The position numbers were made by a program, and so were the translations under genes. A stretch of 64,000 nucleotides of DNA, from NCBI RefSeq assembly GCF_900187265.1, contig NZ_LT906450.1:4331444-4395443 (forward strand). The letters run 5' to 3'. This stretch comes from Rhodococcus rhodochrous (GTDB lineage Bacteria > Actinomycetota > Actinomycetes > Mycobacteriales > Mycobacteriaceae). Below are positions 8,655 through 19,513 of the stretch, piece after piece (the first letter of the stretch is position 1; every line of letters starts with the position of its first letter). The notes below the pieces were generated by a model. It did not search any database and was not told the DNA's origin. It saw only the letters and a list, made by a program, of their open reading frames with translations.

Positions 8655-9107
8655 ATGAAGTACCGCACCCGCGCTGTCGCAGCGGCAGTTCTGACCGCTG
8701 CGGCGGCGCTCACCGCACCGACCACTGCGTCCGCCGATGCTCTGCCCACAGATGGGCCCAGCATCACGCTGACGATCCGGAACGACACCGATGCGCCGAT
8801 GGTGCTCACGTCGACCGAGAACCTCTACGGAACGTGGGTGGACGAACCGGCCACCGTGGTGCCGGCCCGCTCCACCGAAACGATCTCGGCGAGCAGTACC
8901 GACCGGCGCGGGTTCGGCATCCAGATCGACTACACGATGCCCGGCGACGCGACGGTGGCGCTCATGGCCAACAACTACGGCACGGGCGTCGCGAACGGCG
9001 ACGGCACCCACATCGCCGGTGCCAACCGGCACGGCTTCGGGGTCGCGACCACGGTGGAGGACGGATATCCGTTCATGACAGCGGACTTCGCCGTCACCCG
9101 ACCCTGA
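8655..9107 (+). CDS. Small secreted protein of unknown function
   Basis: A 150-residue protein with a clear Sec signal peptide: KYRTR, then an Ala-rich hydrophobic stretch ending in ASA at about residues 25-27. The mature part (about 120 residues) is rich in Thr, Gly and Asp, has no cysteines, and looks like an all-beta domain (SITLTIRNDTDAPMVL, DYTMPGDATVALMANNYG). The alternating pattern recalls lectin- or aegerolysin-like beta sandwiches, but I cannot assign a family. ATG at 8655 follows CAGGAG. It is followed by a strong terminator shared with the convergent ketosteroid dehydrogenase gene. No steroid-cluster palindrome is present upstream, so it may be unrelated to the island. Confidence 0.7.
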   Translation: MKYRTRAVAAAVLTAAAALTAPTTASADALPTDGPSITLTIRNDTDAPMVLTSTENLYGTWVDEPATVVPARSTETISASSTDRRGFGIQIDYTMPGDATVALMANNYGTGVANGDGTHIAGANRHGFGVATTVEDGYPFMTADFAVTRP

Positions 9108-9112
9108 GACGA

Positions 9113-9160
9113 CGAACCGGGCCCGGAGGGATACCTGCGTATCCTTCCGGGCCCGGTTCG
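9113..9160. terminator. Bidirectional terminator hairpin
   Basis: A 22-bp stem (9113-9134 with 9139-9160, one mismatch) with a CTGC loop lies between convergent stop codons. Confidence 0.85.
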
Positions 9161-9187
9161 TATGTGCGTCAGCGTCGCGCCTGTCTA

Positions 9188-10723
9188 TCAGCGTCCCGCA
9201 GCGTCCATCACGGACAGGTGCGCGAACAGCGCGCTCGCGCCGATCGGGTTGCCACCGCCGGGGTAGACGGTGCCGCTCGGTGCTGCCATCGTGTTGCCCG
9301 CCGCGTACAGACCGGGGATCGGAGCACCCTCGCTGTCGAGCACGCGCCCGACGGTGTCGGTCCGCAGACCGCCCTTGGTGCCGAGATCGGAGATGCCGAA
9401 CTGCGCCGCGTGGAAGGGGCCCTGCTCGATCGGGACCAGCGCGGACCCACCGCCGGTGAAGGCGAGATCGTAGGGTTCGTCCCCGCGACCGAAGTCTTCG
9501 TCGACTCCCTTCGCGGCCAGCTCGTTCCACCGCGCGACGGTCGCCTTCAGGGATTCGGCGGGCACACCGATCTGCCCGGCGAGCTCCTCGAGGGTGTCGG
9601 CGGTCTTCCACAGTCCCGCGTCGACGTACTTCTCGGTCTCGACGAGCGGCACGTTCGTCGCCCCGACCGGCGGGGCCTCACCGTTCCGGTCGTCGTAGAT
9701 CATCCAGAACGGCAACGTCATCTCGCCGCGCTCCATGCGGGCGATGACGTCGCGGCCCAGACGGTCGTAGGGTGCGTACTCGTTGGTGAACCGCGCACCG
9801 TCCTGGTCGACGAAGATGCCGCCCGTGAAGCACAGCGCGAACGCCGAGCGTCCGTCCGGATGGGTCAGTCCCGGTGACCACCAGGCCTGATCCATCAGAT
9901 CCACGTCGGCGCCGACGGCGATGCCCGCCTCGTGGGCCTTGCCGAGGTTCGACCACGGTCCCATCGAGTCCCGCGCGGCACCCGGTACCCCGTACTTGCC
10001 GCGCATCTCGTCGTTCTGATCGAAACCGCCGGCGGCCAGGACGACGCCCTTGCGCGCGCGGATCGCACGTCGCTCACCGTCGTTCCCGACGACCGCGCCC
10101 ACGACCACGCCGTCCTCGACGATCAGTTCCTCGAGCGGGGTGTTCCGGTACAGGTCCACGTTCGGGTACTTGCGCAGGGCGATGAGGAATCGTCCGACGA
10201 GCGCACGACCGCCGATGAGCATGTCGGGCAGGGGTTCGCCGATGCGTTCACGGCCGAGCGGGCCGCGGATCGACTCGTTGAGCTCGGGATCGCCGGCGAT
10301 GGGCAGCGGCGACGGGACGATGTGCCGTCCCTGGGCACGGGCCTTGGGCGCCTTGCCGAAGTAGTCGGGCCACGGGTACACCATGAATTCGAGGTCGTCG
10401 TCGGACTCGAGGTAGTCGATCAGCGGGGCGCCGCCGCGAACGTAGGCCTCCTGCAGCTCGTGCGGGGTGCGGTCGCCGACGACCGCGTGGTAGTAGGTCA
10501 GCGCATCCTCGATGGTGTCATCGTCACCGGCGCGCTGCAGGACCGCGTTGGTGGGGAACCAGACGCCGCCGCCCCCGGAGTACGCCGTGGTGCCGCCGAA
10601 GTACTCGGACGCCTCGACGAGGATCACCGACAGCCCTTCGCGCGCAGCGGTGTACGCACCGCAGCACCCTCCGGCTCCCGACCCCACCACGAGGACGTCA
10701 CATTCTTCCGCCCACTCCGCCAT
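9188..10723 (-). CDS. kstD: 3-ketosteroid delta1-dehydrogenase (KstD family)
   Basis: A 511-residue FAD enzyme that introduces the 1,2 double bond in ring A of 3-ketosteroids. The FAD motif GSGAGG is at residues 14-19, followed by GGTTAYSGGG (43-52). The C-terminal YPGGG places Tyr487 and Gly491 at the same numbers as the catalytic Tyr487/Gly491 of R. erythropolis KstD1 (from memory). Tyr121 and Tyr319 are plausible counterparts of the other two active-site tyrosines. ATG at 10723 follows GGAAGG; an upstream in-frame start would add 12 residues without a ribosome site. The promoter carries the shared palindrome. It lies downstream of hspR on the same strand but has its own promoter. Confidence 0.87.
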   Translation of the reverse strand: MAEWAEECDVLVVGSGAGGCCGAYTAAREGLSVILVEASEYFGGTTAYSGGGGVWFPTNAVLQRAGDDDTIEDALTYYHAVVGDRTPHELQEAYVRGGAPLIDYLESDDDLEFMVYPWPDYFGKAPKARAQGRHIVPSPLPIAGDPELNESIRGPLGRERIGEPLPDMLIGGRALVGRFLIALRKYPNVDLYRNTPLEELIVEDGVVVGAVVGNDGERRAIRARKGVVLAAGGFDQNDEMRGKYGVPGAARDSMGPWSNLGKAHEAGIAVGADVDLMDQAWWSPGLTHPDGRSAFALCFTGGIFVDQDGARFTNEYAPYDRLGRDVIARMERGEMTLPFWMIYDDRNGEAPPVGATNVPLVETEKYVDAGLWKTADTLEELAGQIGVPAESLKATVARWNELAAKGVDEDFGRGDEPYDLAFTGGGSALVPIEQGPFHAAQFGISDLGTKGGLRTDTVGRVLDSEGAPIPGLYAAGNTMAAPSGTVYPGGGNPIGASALFAHLSVMDAAGR

Positions 10724-10762
10724 GACTGTTGCCTTCCGTCGACCGTTCGTGTGGAACACGCC

Positions 10763-10814
10763 ACACTAGGCAGACGTCGGGCCCGCGCAGGGCGATCGTC
10801 TCGCTGGGCGGGAG
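10763..10814 (-). promoter_or_regulatory. kstD promoter with steroid-cluster palindrome
   Basis: Reading leftward, GTCTCGC-TGG-GCGGGAG (10798-10814, centre 10806) is 38 nt from a TAGTGT -10 hexamer (10768-10763). One arm (GCGGGAG) is perfect and the other matches at 5 of 7 positions. Confidence 0.65.
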
Positions 10815-10843
10815 ATTTTCACCCGGCAGGTCGGTGCGGTCGG

Positions 10844-11248
10844 TCAGTCGCGCCTGTTGCGCGGCTTCCATACGACGAGGGCGTTGCTGCGCGGAATCGG
10901 CACCAGATCGCCGCGCGTCGAACGCAACTGGGCGAACTCGGCGTTGAGTTCGACGACGCGCTGCTGCAGCGCCTCGACCTGGTTGGTCAGCTCTATGATC
11001 CGCTTGATCCCGGCGAGGTTGACACCTTCGTCCTGGGAGAGGCGCTGTACTTCGCGCAGCAGTTCGACGTCGCGCGGCGAGTACCGGCGGCCGCCGCCGC
11101 TGGTGCGGTGCGGGGTGACGAGGCCGAGCCGGTCGTAGTTACGCAGCGTCTGCGCATGCATCCCGGCGAGTTCTGCTGCCACCGAGATGACGTAGACGCG
11201 CGCATCGGGGTCCGGTGACAGATCCCGTGGCATTCTCGTCTCGCTCAT
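10844..11248 (-). CDS. hspR: Heat-shock repressor HspR
   Basis: A 134-residue MerR-type regulator. The segment VYVISVAAELAGMHAQTLRNYDRLGLV (about residues 18-44) is the HspR DNA-binding helix-turn-helix, followed by the GGGRRYSPRDVELL wing and a dimerising coiled coil. HspR represses the dnaK operon by binding HAIR sites, with DnaK as co-repressor; two HAIR sites lie upstream of dnaK here. The ATG at 11248 shares its A with the dnaJ stop (TGATG), indicating translational coupling. An alternative ATG at 11263 is possible but has no properly spaced ribosome site. It is the last gene of dnaK-grpE-dnaJ-hspR. Confidence 0.93.
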   Translation of the reverse strand: MSETRMPRDLSPDPDARVYVISVAAELAGMHAQTLRNYDRLGLVTPHRTSGGGRRYSPRDVELLREVQRLSQDEGVNLAGIKRIIELTNQVEALQQRVVELNAEFAQLRSTRGDLVPIPRSNALVVWKPRNRRD

Positions 11249-12417
11249 CACGCACCTGCCCATCCCTCTCGAGGATCGAAACCGCTTGCCTCTTCTGCAC
11301 GAAGATAGTTGTGCAGCGCTTCCGTCGCCTTCTCGTCGAGATTCTGCGGGATCGCGACCTTCACCGTGACGAGAAGGTCACCGGCGCCGCCCCCGCGCTT
11401 GGGGACACCGCGTCCGCGGACCCGCAGGACCCGGCCGTCGGCCGTTCCCGGCGGGATCTTCAGCCCGACGCGACCGTCGAGGGTCGGCACCGAGACGGTG
11501 CCGCCGAGGACGAGCTCGCCGTAACTGACGGGCAGCACGAGGGTCAGATCGTCGCCCTCACGCCCGAACACGCGGTCGGGACGGACGTGCACCGTCACGA
11601 ACAGGTCGCCGGACGGAGCGCCGCGCAGACCGGCCTCGCCCTGACCGGCGAGGCGGATGCGCGAACCGTCCTTGATGCCTGTGGGGACCCGCACGGTGAT
11701 GGTGCGCGTGCGGTTCTGCACACCGGTACCGCGGCAGTCGTTGCAGGGGTTGTCGATGATCGATCCGGTGCCCCGGCAGTCGTCGCACGGTTCCGAGAAA
11801 CCGAACGCGCCCTGGTTACGGGAGACCACACCGCTTCCGTTGCAGTACGGGCAGACCCGCGGGCTCGTTCCCGGCTGGGCACCGCTGCCGTGGCAGGTGG
11901 TGCACGGCGCCGGGCTGGTCATCCGCAGGGGAACCGTGACGCCCTTGACGGCGTCGCGGAAGTCGAGTGTCGTCTCGGTCTCGACATCGGAGCCGCGGCG
12001 CGGACGCGAACGGGCGCCCGGTGCCGCTCCGCCGGCGCGGTTGAACAGGCCGCCGAAGAGGTCGCCGAGTCCACCGTCGCCGGCGCCACCGCCGAACAGG
12101 TCGCCGATGTCGAAGGTCGCTCCGGTGCCACCGGAGAATCCGCCGGCGCCGGGACGGAAGCCGCCCTGCATGCCGCCGGAGGCGAACATGCGGCGGGTCT
12201 CGTCGTATTCCTTGCGCTTGGCGGGATCCGACAGGACGGCGTTGGCCTCGCTGACGGCCTTGAAACGTTCTTCGGCCTTGGCGTCACCGGGGTTGGCGTC
12301 GGGATGCAGGTCCCGCGCCAGTTTCCGGTAGGCCTTCTTGATCTCGTCCTGCGTTGCGTCGGGGGAGACGCCCAGGTCCTTGTAGAAGTCCTTCTCGATC
12401 CACTCCCGCTGGCTCAC
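11248..12417 (-). CDS. dnaJ: Co-chaperone DnaJ
   Basis: A 389-residue type I Hsp40. The J domain has HPD at about residues 38-40, followed by a Gly/Phe-rich linker (about 80-130). The zinc-binding domain has four CxxCxGxG repeats ([32 protein letters not shown]), followed by the C-terminal substrate-binding domains. It delivers unfolded proteins to DnaK and stimulates its ATPase. GTG at 12417 follows GGAGGAGA. It lies 32 bp after grpE and overlaps hspR by one base. The position in the dnaK operon corresponds to mycobacterial dnaJ1. Confidence 0.96.
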   Translation of the reverse strand: MSQREWIEKDFYKDLGVSPDATQDEIKKAYRKLARDLHPDANPGDAKAEERFKAVSEANAVLSDPAKRKEYDETRRMFASGGMQGGFRPGAGGFSGGTGATFDIGDLFGGGAGDGGLGDLFGGLFNRAGGAAPGARSRPRRGSDVETETTLDFRDAVKGVTVPLRMTSPAPCTTCHGSGAQPGTSPRVCPYCNGSGVVSRNQGAFGFSEPCDDCRGTGSIIDNPCNDCRGTGVQNRTRTITVRVPTGIKDGSRIRLAGQGEAGLRGAPSGDLFVTVHVRPDRVFGREGDDLTLVLPVSYGELVLGGTVSVPTLDGRVGLKIPPGTADGRVLRVRGRGVPKRGGGAGDLLVTVKVAIPQNLDEKATEALHNYLRAEEASGFDPREGWAGA

Positions 12418-12449
12418 CGGGCGTCTCCTCCTCTCGCGTTTTCTTGTTC

Positions 12450-13090
12450 TTACTCTGTGCCCGGCTCTGCCGACGGCGCGTCGCCCGGCGTGTCCGCCGG
12501 ATCGCCGTCGGTGACCGTCACCATCGCGTGCCGCAGGATGCGGTCGCCGAAGCGGTAACCCTTGCGGAGCACCGCCCCGAGCACCGGGTGGTGACCGTCG
12601 CCTTCCATCTGGACGGCCTCGTGCAGCTCGGGATCGAAGGCGTCGCCTTCCTCGCCGAACGCGACGAGTCCGACACTGTCGAACACGGCGGTCAGCTTGC
12701 CGGACAGCGCCTTCAGCGGACCCGTCTCCAGGTCGCCGTGGGCGCGGGCCCGGTCGAGGTCGTCGAGGACGTCGAGGAACTTCGCCGCGACGGAGGCCTT
12801 GGCCTCCTCCGCGATCGCCGTGCGCTGCGCCTCGGCGCGGCGACGGTAGTTCGCGTACTCCGCGCTCACGCGCTGCAGGTCGGCAGTGCGCTCGGCGAGT
12901 TCCTTCGCCTCCTGCGACTGTCCTTCGGTCTGCTCGGCCTTCTCGGTGTCACCCTCCGCAGGAACCGACTCGATCACCTCGCCCTCCTCGGCGCGCGGCT
13001 CCTCGGCGGGGTCGCGCACCTCGAAGGTCTCGGGGTCGATCCGTCGCTTGTCGGTGACGGTCACCGGTTCCTGCTCGGGCTTGTCGGCAC

Positions 13091-13094
<4 letters not shown>
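12450..13094 (-). CDS. grpE: Nucleotide exchange factor GrpE
   Basis: A 214-residue GrpE. An acidic disordered N-terminus (about 1-65) leads into a long coiled coil with [22 protein letters not shown] and then the C-terminal beta domain ([12 protein letters not shown] region; the ILRHAMVTV ending is typical). It exchanges ADP for ATP on DnaK. The GTG start at 13094 overlaps the dnaK stop in a GTGA arrangement, so translation is coupled. The C-terminal tail after VTVTDGDP is short and acidic. Confidence 0.95.
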
Positions 13095-14932
<1,838 letters not shown>

Positions 14933-15009
14933 AATTTTCCTCCAATGTTCCTGCCGCGGCGCGTACACGCCGCGAAAACGTTCCTGCTCCCCCGGACCTG
15001 TTCGACCCG

Positions 15010-15030
15010 GGTGAGCGCGGTCGACTCAAG
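15010..15030. promoter_or_regulatory. HAIR operator (HspR site), proximal copy
   Basis: GGTGAGC-N7-ACTCAAG matches the HAIR consensus CTTGAGT-N7-ACTCAAG with exact 7-nt spacing; the right arm is perfect. It lies 78 nt upstream of the dnaK start. Confidence 0.8.
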
Positions 15031-15063
15031 CCTGCACCCGATCGACTCACGTCGTCAAATGAG

Positions 15064-15084
15064 GTTGAGCCTAGTGCGCTCAAG
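15064..15084. promoter_or_regulatory. HAIR operator (HspR site) overlapping dnaK -10
   Basis: GTTGAGC-N7-GCTCAAG is a near-consensus HAIR site with symmetric arms (TTGAGC/GCTCAA). A leftward TAGGCT hexamer (15073-15068) lies inside it, so HspR bound here would cover the dnaK -10 element. Confidence 0.85.
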
Positions 15085-15129
15085 TTGTCTGACTCATCCA
15101 ACGGCAGGTCGCGGATTTTTGTTCCGATC

Positions 15130-15143
15130 GTGACGTAGATCAC
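15130..15143. promoter_or_regulatory. CRP/GlxR-like site
   Basis: GTGACGTAGATCAC fits GTGA-N6-TCAC, the core of CRP/GlxR operators. It lies in the divergent region, about 57 bp beyond the dnaK -10 and about 98 nt before the -10 of the steroid monooxygenase. Confidence 0.5.
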
Positions 15144-15193
15144 TTCCGCGTCGGATCGCGCTGTTCTGCCGCTCCCCTGCCGTCCCCGGAAAC

Positions 15194-15246
15194 GACCCGC
15201 TGGGCGGGAAAGACCGGTGCCCCGCCCGTTCCACCCGCCCTAGCGT
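15194..15246 (+). promoter_or_regulatory. Steroid monooxygenase promoter with palindrome
   Basis: GACCCGC-TGG-GCGGGAA (15194-15210, centre 15202) lies 39 nt before a TAGCGT -10 hexamer (15241-15246). No -35 consensus is evident in between. Confidence 0.65.
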
Positions 15247-15315
15247 GAGGCCACTTCATGAACCTCCGTGTCCGTTCCGGGACCGGACTGTTCGCGCTCG
15301 TGGAAGGACTCCAAG

Positions 15316-16965
15316 TTGAACGGCCAGCATCCCCGATCCGTCGTCACCGCACCTGATGCCACCACCGGGACCACGTCGTACGACGTCGTCGTGGTCGGGG
15401 CCGGCATCGCCGGTCTCTACGCGATCCACAGATTCCGCAGCCAGGGCCTGACGGTCCGCGCGTTCGAGGCAGCGTCGGGGGTGGGCGGGGTCTGGTACTG
15501 GAACCGCTACCCCGGCGCGCGCTGCGACGTCGAGTCGATCGACTACTCCTACTCCTTCTCCCCCGAACTCGAGCAGGAGTGGAACTGGAGCGAGAAGTAC
15601 GCCACCCAGCCCGAGATCCTCGCCTACCTCGAGCACGTCGCCGACCGGTTCGACCTGCGCCGCGACATCCGGTTCGACACCCGCGTCACCTCCGCGGTCC
15701 TCGACGAGGAGGGCCTGCGCTGGACCGTGCGCACCGACCGCGGTGACGAGGTCTCCGCCCGCTTCCTCGTCGTGGCCGCCGGGCCGTTGTCTAACGCGAA
15801 CACCCCGGCCTTCGACGGTCTCGACCGCTTCACCGGCGACATCGTCCACACGGCCCGCTGGCCCCACGACGGCGTCGATTTCACCGGCAAGCGCGTCGGC
15901 GTGATCGGCACGGGATCGTCGGGCATCCAGTCGATCCCGATCATCGCCGAGCAGGCCGAGCAGCTGTTCGTCTTCCAGCGCTCGGCGAACTACAGCATCC
16001 CCGCCGGCAACGTGCCGCTCGACGACGCCACCCGCGCCGAGCAGAAGGCGAACTATGCCGAGCGACGCCGGCTGTCCCGGGAATCCGGCGGCGGCTCCCC
16101 GCACCGGCCGCACCCGAAGTCGGCACTCGAGGTGTCCGAGGAGGAACGCCGCGCCGTCTACGAGGAACGCTGGAAGCTCGGCGGCGTCCTCTTCTCCAAG
16201 GCGTTCCCCGACCAGCTCACCGATCCGGCTGCCAACGACACCGCCCGTGCGTTCTGGGAGGAGAAGATCCGCGCGGTCGTCGACGATCCTGCGGTCGCCG
16301 AACTGCTGACCCCCAAGGACCACGCCATCGGCGCCAAGCGCATCGTCACCGACAGCGGGTACTACGAGACGTACAACCGCGACAACGTCGAACTCGTCGA
16401 CCTGCGCAGCACCCCGATCGTGGGCATGGACGAGACCGGCATCGTCACCACCGGCGCGCATTACGACCTCGACATGATCGTCCTCGCGACCGGCTTCGAC
16501 GCCATGACCGGTTCGCTCGACAAGCTCGAGATCGTCGGCCGCGGCGGTCGCACCCTGAAGGAGACGTGGGCGGCCGGCCCGCGGACCTATCTCGGGCTCG
16601 GCATCGACGGCTTCCCCAATTTCTTCAACCTCACCGGCCCCGGCAGCCCGTCGGTCCTCGCGAACATGGTGTTGCACTCCGAACTCCACGTCGACTGGGT
16701 CGCCGACGCGATCGCCTATCTCGATGCGCGCGGCGCCGCCGGTATCGAGGGCACGCCGGAGGCCGTCGCCGACTGGGTGGAGGAATGCCGCAACCGGGCC
16801 GAGGCGTCGCTGCTGAACTCCGCGAACTCCTGGTACCTCGGCGCGAACATCCCGGGTCGGCCCCGCGTGTTCATGCCCTTCCTCGGCGGCTTCGGCGTCT
16901 ACCGCGAGATCATCACGGAGGTGGCCGAATCCGGTTACAAGGGGTTTGCGATCCTCGAGGGCTGA
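15316..16965 (+). CDS. smo: Steroid (progesterone) Baeyer-Villiger monooxygenase
   Basis: A 549-residue type I Baeyer-Villiger monooxygenase using FAD and NADPH. The first Rossmann motif GAGIAG is at about residues 28-33, GGVWYWNRYPGARCD at about 57-71, the fingerprint FTGDIVHTARWP at 172-183 and the second Rossmann motif GTGSSG at 198-203. TTG at 15316 follows GGAAGG and yields 549 residues. From memory, both this length and the N-terminus NGQHPRSVV agree with the R. rhodochrous steroid monooxygenase, which converts progesterone to testosterone acetate. It acts at the C17 side chain, before an esterase and a 17-dehydrogenase. The promoter has the shared palindrome. The exact match to the characterised enzyme is recalled, not computed. 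Confidence 0.85.
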   Translation: MNGQHPRSVVTAPDATTGTTSYDVVVVGAGIAGLYAIHRFRSQGLTVRAFEAASGVGGVWYWNRYPGARCDVESIDYSYSFSPELEQEWNWSEKYATQPEILAYLEHVADRFDLRRDIRFDTRVTSAVLDEEGLRWTVRTDRGDEVSARFLVVAAGPLSNANTPAFDGLDRFTGDIVHTARWPHDGVDFTGKRVGVIGTGSSGIQSIPIIAEQAEQLFVFQRSANYSIPAGNVPLDDATRAEQKANYAERRRLSRESGGGSPHRPHPKSALEVSEEERRAVYEERWKLGGVLFSKAFPDQLTDPAANDTARAFWEEKIRAVVDDPAVAELLTPKDHAIGAKRIVTDSGYYETYNRDNVELVDLRSTPIVGMDETGIVTTGAHYDLDMIVLATGFDAMTGSLDKLEIVGRGGRTLKETWAAGPRTYLGLGIDGFPNFFNLTGPGSPSVLANMVLHSELHVDWVADAIAYLDARGAAGIEGTPEAVADWVEECRNRAEASLLNSANSWYLGANIPGRPRVFMPFLGGFGVYREIITEVAESGYKGFAILEG

Positions 16966-16992
16966 CGCCCCGGACGGAGGGTTCGGGATCGA

Positions 16993-17817
16993 TCAGTTGC
17001 GTCCGTCGAACAGTGCGTCCGGGCGCAACCGATCGGTCAGCACCCGGGCCCGCTTGGCGGCGAGCCGGTCGAAGGACTCCGGGTGGGTGAGGATCCAGAA
17101 GTCGTCGCGCCCGATGCCGTCGAACAGCAGTCGCGCGGCGTCGTCGGGGGTCATCCCCTCCCGGATCTGTTCACGCCAGAACCCGGCGTCGGCGGCGGAC
17201 GCCTCGTGGTCGGGAAGGTCGTCGAAGATGCGCGTGGCGACCTGCCCTGGACTGAACACCGACACGCCGATCTGCGGATACGCCTCGGCACATTCGAGAT
17301 ACAGGCATTCGGTGAGCGCCTGGACACCGTGCTTCGACGCCGCGTAGGCCGTCATCCGCGGGGTGATCGCGATGCCGCCCACCGAGCACGTGTTCACGAT
17401 GTGCGACCGTCGCGGGTCGGCGCCCATCCTCGGGACGAACGACCGGATGCCGTGGTAGACGCCCAGCAGGTTCACGTCGATCACGCGCCGCCACTCGCCG
17501 ACGGGCACCTCCCAGGTATATCCGAGCGATTCGAGGCCGGCATTGTTGAGCAGCACTGTCACCGAACCGAATTCGGCATACGCGGCATCGGCCAGAGCGT
17601 CCACCGCAGCGGCATCGCGCACGTCGGTGGGCACCGTGAGCGCTGCGCATCCGTCGGCCCGCAGGTCCGCGGCGACCGCGTCGAGGCGCTCGGCGGAGAT
17701 GTCGGCGAGCACGACGTTCATGCCGAGGGCTGCGGCCCGCCGGGCGGCGCTCTCCCCGATCCCGCTGCCCGCTCCGGTCACGACGGCGGTACCGTCCTTC
17801 AGGTCTTCCGGTCGCAC
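16993..17817 (-). CDS. Short-chain dehydrogenase/reductase
   Basis: A 274-residue classical SDR. The cofactor motif TGAGSGIG is at residues 14-21, NNAG at 91-94 and the catalytic Ser145-Tyr158-Lys162 set includes TAYAASKHG. Asp39 after the second strand (VVLADI) points to NAD preference. GTG at 17817 follows AGGAGA. It is the third gene of a leftward operon with two mycofactocin-type SDRs (24-bp gap to the previous gene) and runs convergent to the monooxygenase gene. A hydroxysteroid dehydrogenase or ring-fragment role is likely from context; regiospecificity cannot be read from the sequence. Confidence 0.85.
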   Translation of the reverse strand: MRPEDLKDGTAVVTGAGSGIGESAARRAAALGMNVVLADISAERLDAVAADLRADGCAALTVPTDVRDAAAVDALADAAYAEFGSVTVLLNNAGLESLGYTWEVPVGEWRRVIDVNLLGVYHGIRSFVPRMGADPRRSHIVNTCSVGGIAITPRMTAYAASKHGVQALTECLYLECAEAYPQIGVSVFSPGQVATRIFDDLPDHEASAADAGFWREQIREGMTPDDAARLLFDGIGRDDFWILTHPESFDRLAAKRARVLTDRLRPDALFDGRN

Positions 17818-17841
17818 GATGTCTCCTGTTCGACGCAGCGA

Positions 17842-18675
17842 TTACTTGACGCAGTGCCCGGCGTCGACGGGCAGGGTGACACCGGTGATGTAGCGGGACT
17901 CCTCGGATGCGAGGAACAGGCTCGCGTTCGCGATGTCCTCGGGTTCGATCAACGGCACCGGAAGCAGGTGCATCGACTGCAGGGCCGTCTCGAACTGCTC
18001 CCGCGTCGGGTTCTCGACACCCGGGCAGAAGGTGCGCATCGTGGCCGGGTTCTCCACCATCGTGGTCCGGGTGTTGGCGGGGTGGATCGTGTTGACCCGC
18101 ACCCGATGCGGAGCGAGTTCGTTGGCGAGCGACTTCATCAACCCCACGACACCGTGCTTGGCGGCGGTGTAATGGCCGACGCTCACGAGCCCGCGCAGAC
18201 CCGCGATCGAACTGACGAGCACGATCGAGCCCCCGCGACCACCGGCCACGATGTGCGGGATCGCGGCCTTGCACGTGCGCCACACGCCGGTGAGGTTGAC
18301 GTCGAGCATGGTCTGCCAGCGTTCGGAGTCCATCTCCGTCGCCCGGCCCGACGAGCTGATCCCCGCGGTCGCGCACACGACATCCAGCCGGCCGAGCGCC
18401 GTGACCCCCTCCGCCACCGCGTCGTCGAGTGACGGCTGATCGCGCACGTCCACCTCGAAGGCACAGATCTTCCGGCCGAGCGATTCGACAAGTCGCACGG
18501 TCTCGGCGAGGTCGGCGGGTGACGCGCCGGGAGTGGTCGCGTGGTCCACCGGGGCGCACACGTCGACGGCGACGATGTCGGCGCCTTCCTGCGCGAACCG
18601 CACCGCCTGGGCGCGTCCCATCCCCCTCGCCGCGCCGGTGATCAGCGCGACCTTGCCGTCCAGACGTCCACTCAT
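17842..18675 (-). CDS. Mycofactocin-coupled SDR family oxidoreductase
   Basis: A 277-residue SDR with TGAARGMG at residues 13-20, the catalytic Ser156-Tyr169-Lys173, and the extra loop VDVCAPVDHATTPGASPADL after the second strand. That insertion is characteristic of SDRs that hold NAD non-exchangeably and pass electrons to mycofactocin. It ends with the typical YITGVTLPVDAGHCVK. The ATG shares a base with the stop of the preceding gene (TGATG), so it is translationally coupled. Candidate activities are 3beta- or 17beta-hydroxysteroid oxidation. Mycofactocin biosynthetic genes are not in the window and must be elsewhere if the assignment is right. Confidence 0.85.
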   Translation of the reverse strand: MSGRLDGKVALITGAARGMGRAQAVRFAQEGADIVAVDVCAPVDHATTPGASPADLAETVRLVESLGRKICAFEVDVRDQPSLDDAVAEGVTALGRLDVVCATAGISSSGRATEMDSERWQTMLDVNLTGVWRTCKAAIPHIVAGGRGGSIVLVSSIAGLRGLVSVGHYTAAKHGVVGLMKSLANELAPHRVRVNTIHPANTRTTMVENPATMRTFCPGVENPTREQFETALQSMHLLPVPLIEPEDIANASLFLASEESRYITGVTLPVDAGHCVK

Positions 18676-19484
18676 CACGCCACCTTCTGGGTCAGACCGC
18701 CGTCGACGACCATCTGCAGGCCGGTGACGTAACGGGATTCGTCGGATGCGAGGAAGAGCACCGCGTTGCTCACGTCGACCGGTTCGACCCACGGCACACG
18801 CAGTAGCGTCTTCGTCGACAGCACCTCCGCGACGTCGTCGGCGGTGGGCGCCTCGAGGTCGGGGCGCAGCCGCGCGAAGGTCGCGGGGTTGAGCGTCATC
18901 GGTGTCGCCGCCGCACCCGGATGAACGGTGTTGACGCGGATCGCCCGCGCCCCGAGTTCGTTCGCCAGGGTCTTGGCCAGGCCCGTGACCGCGTGCTTGG
19001 CCGCCGAGTAGTGCGACGCGCCCGGAACGGCCTTGATCGCGGCGGTGGAGCTGACGATGATCACCGATCCACCGGCGGGATCGAGTTCGGCGACACCGGC
19101 TTTGACGGTGTGCCAGGTACCGGTGAGGTTGACGTCGATCGATCGGTTCCAGATCTCGTCGTCGATCTCCCAGGACGGGCCCGGATTGTCGCTGATGCCG
19201 GCGTTCGCGACGACGACGTCGAGCGGCCCGAGCTCGGACACTCCGGCGCGGACCGCCGCGACCACCGCGTCGAGGTCGCGGACGTCCGCCGTGCCGGTGA
19301 CGATCCGGCGCCCCGTGGCGCGTACGAGGCGGGCGGTCTCGTCCAGTTCCGCCTCCGTGCGGCCGCCCGGCAGGTCCAGCGCGACGATGTCGGCACCCTC
19401 CTCCGCCAGCCGCGTCGCACATGCGCGCCCCAGCCCACCTGCGGCGCCCGTGATCAGCGCGACCTTCCCGGTCATCCGTGCCAT
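18675..19484 (-). CDS. Mycofactocin-coupled SDR family oxidoreductase
   Basis: A 269-residue SDR with TGAAGGLG at residues 13-20, the catalytic Ser146-Tyr159-Lys163, and a shorter version of the post-strand-2 insertion (LDLPGGRTEAELDETARLV). Its C-terminal YVTGLQMVVDGGLTQKV block resembles the neighbouring mycofactocin-type SDR, with which it overlaps at TGATG. ATG at 19484 follows AAAGGA. It is the first gene of the three-SDR operon, whose promoter carries a perfect copy of the shared palindrome and is divergent from kshA. A hydroxysteroid dehydrogenase role is inferred. Confidence 0.8.
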   Translation of the reverse strand: MARMTGKVALITGAAGGLGRACATRLAEEGADIVALDLPGGRTEAELDETARLVRATGRRIVTGTADVRDLDAVVAAVRAGVSELGPLDVVVANAGISDNPGPSWEIDDEIWNRSIDVNLTGTWHTVKAGVAELDPAGGSVIIVSSTAAIKAVPGASHYSAAKHAVTGLAKTLANELGARAIRVNTVHPGAAATPMTLNPATFARLRPDLEAPTADDVAEVLSTKTLLRVPWVEPVDVSNAVLFLASDESRYVTGLQMVVDGGLTQKVA

Positions 19485-19513
19485 GAACGTTCCTTTCGCC
19501 GTGATGTGCCGCG

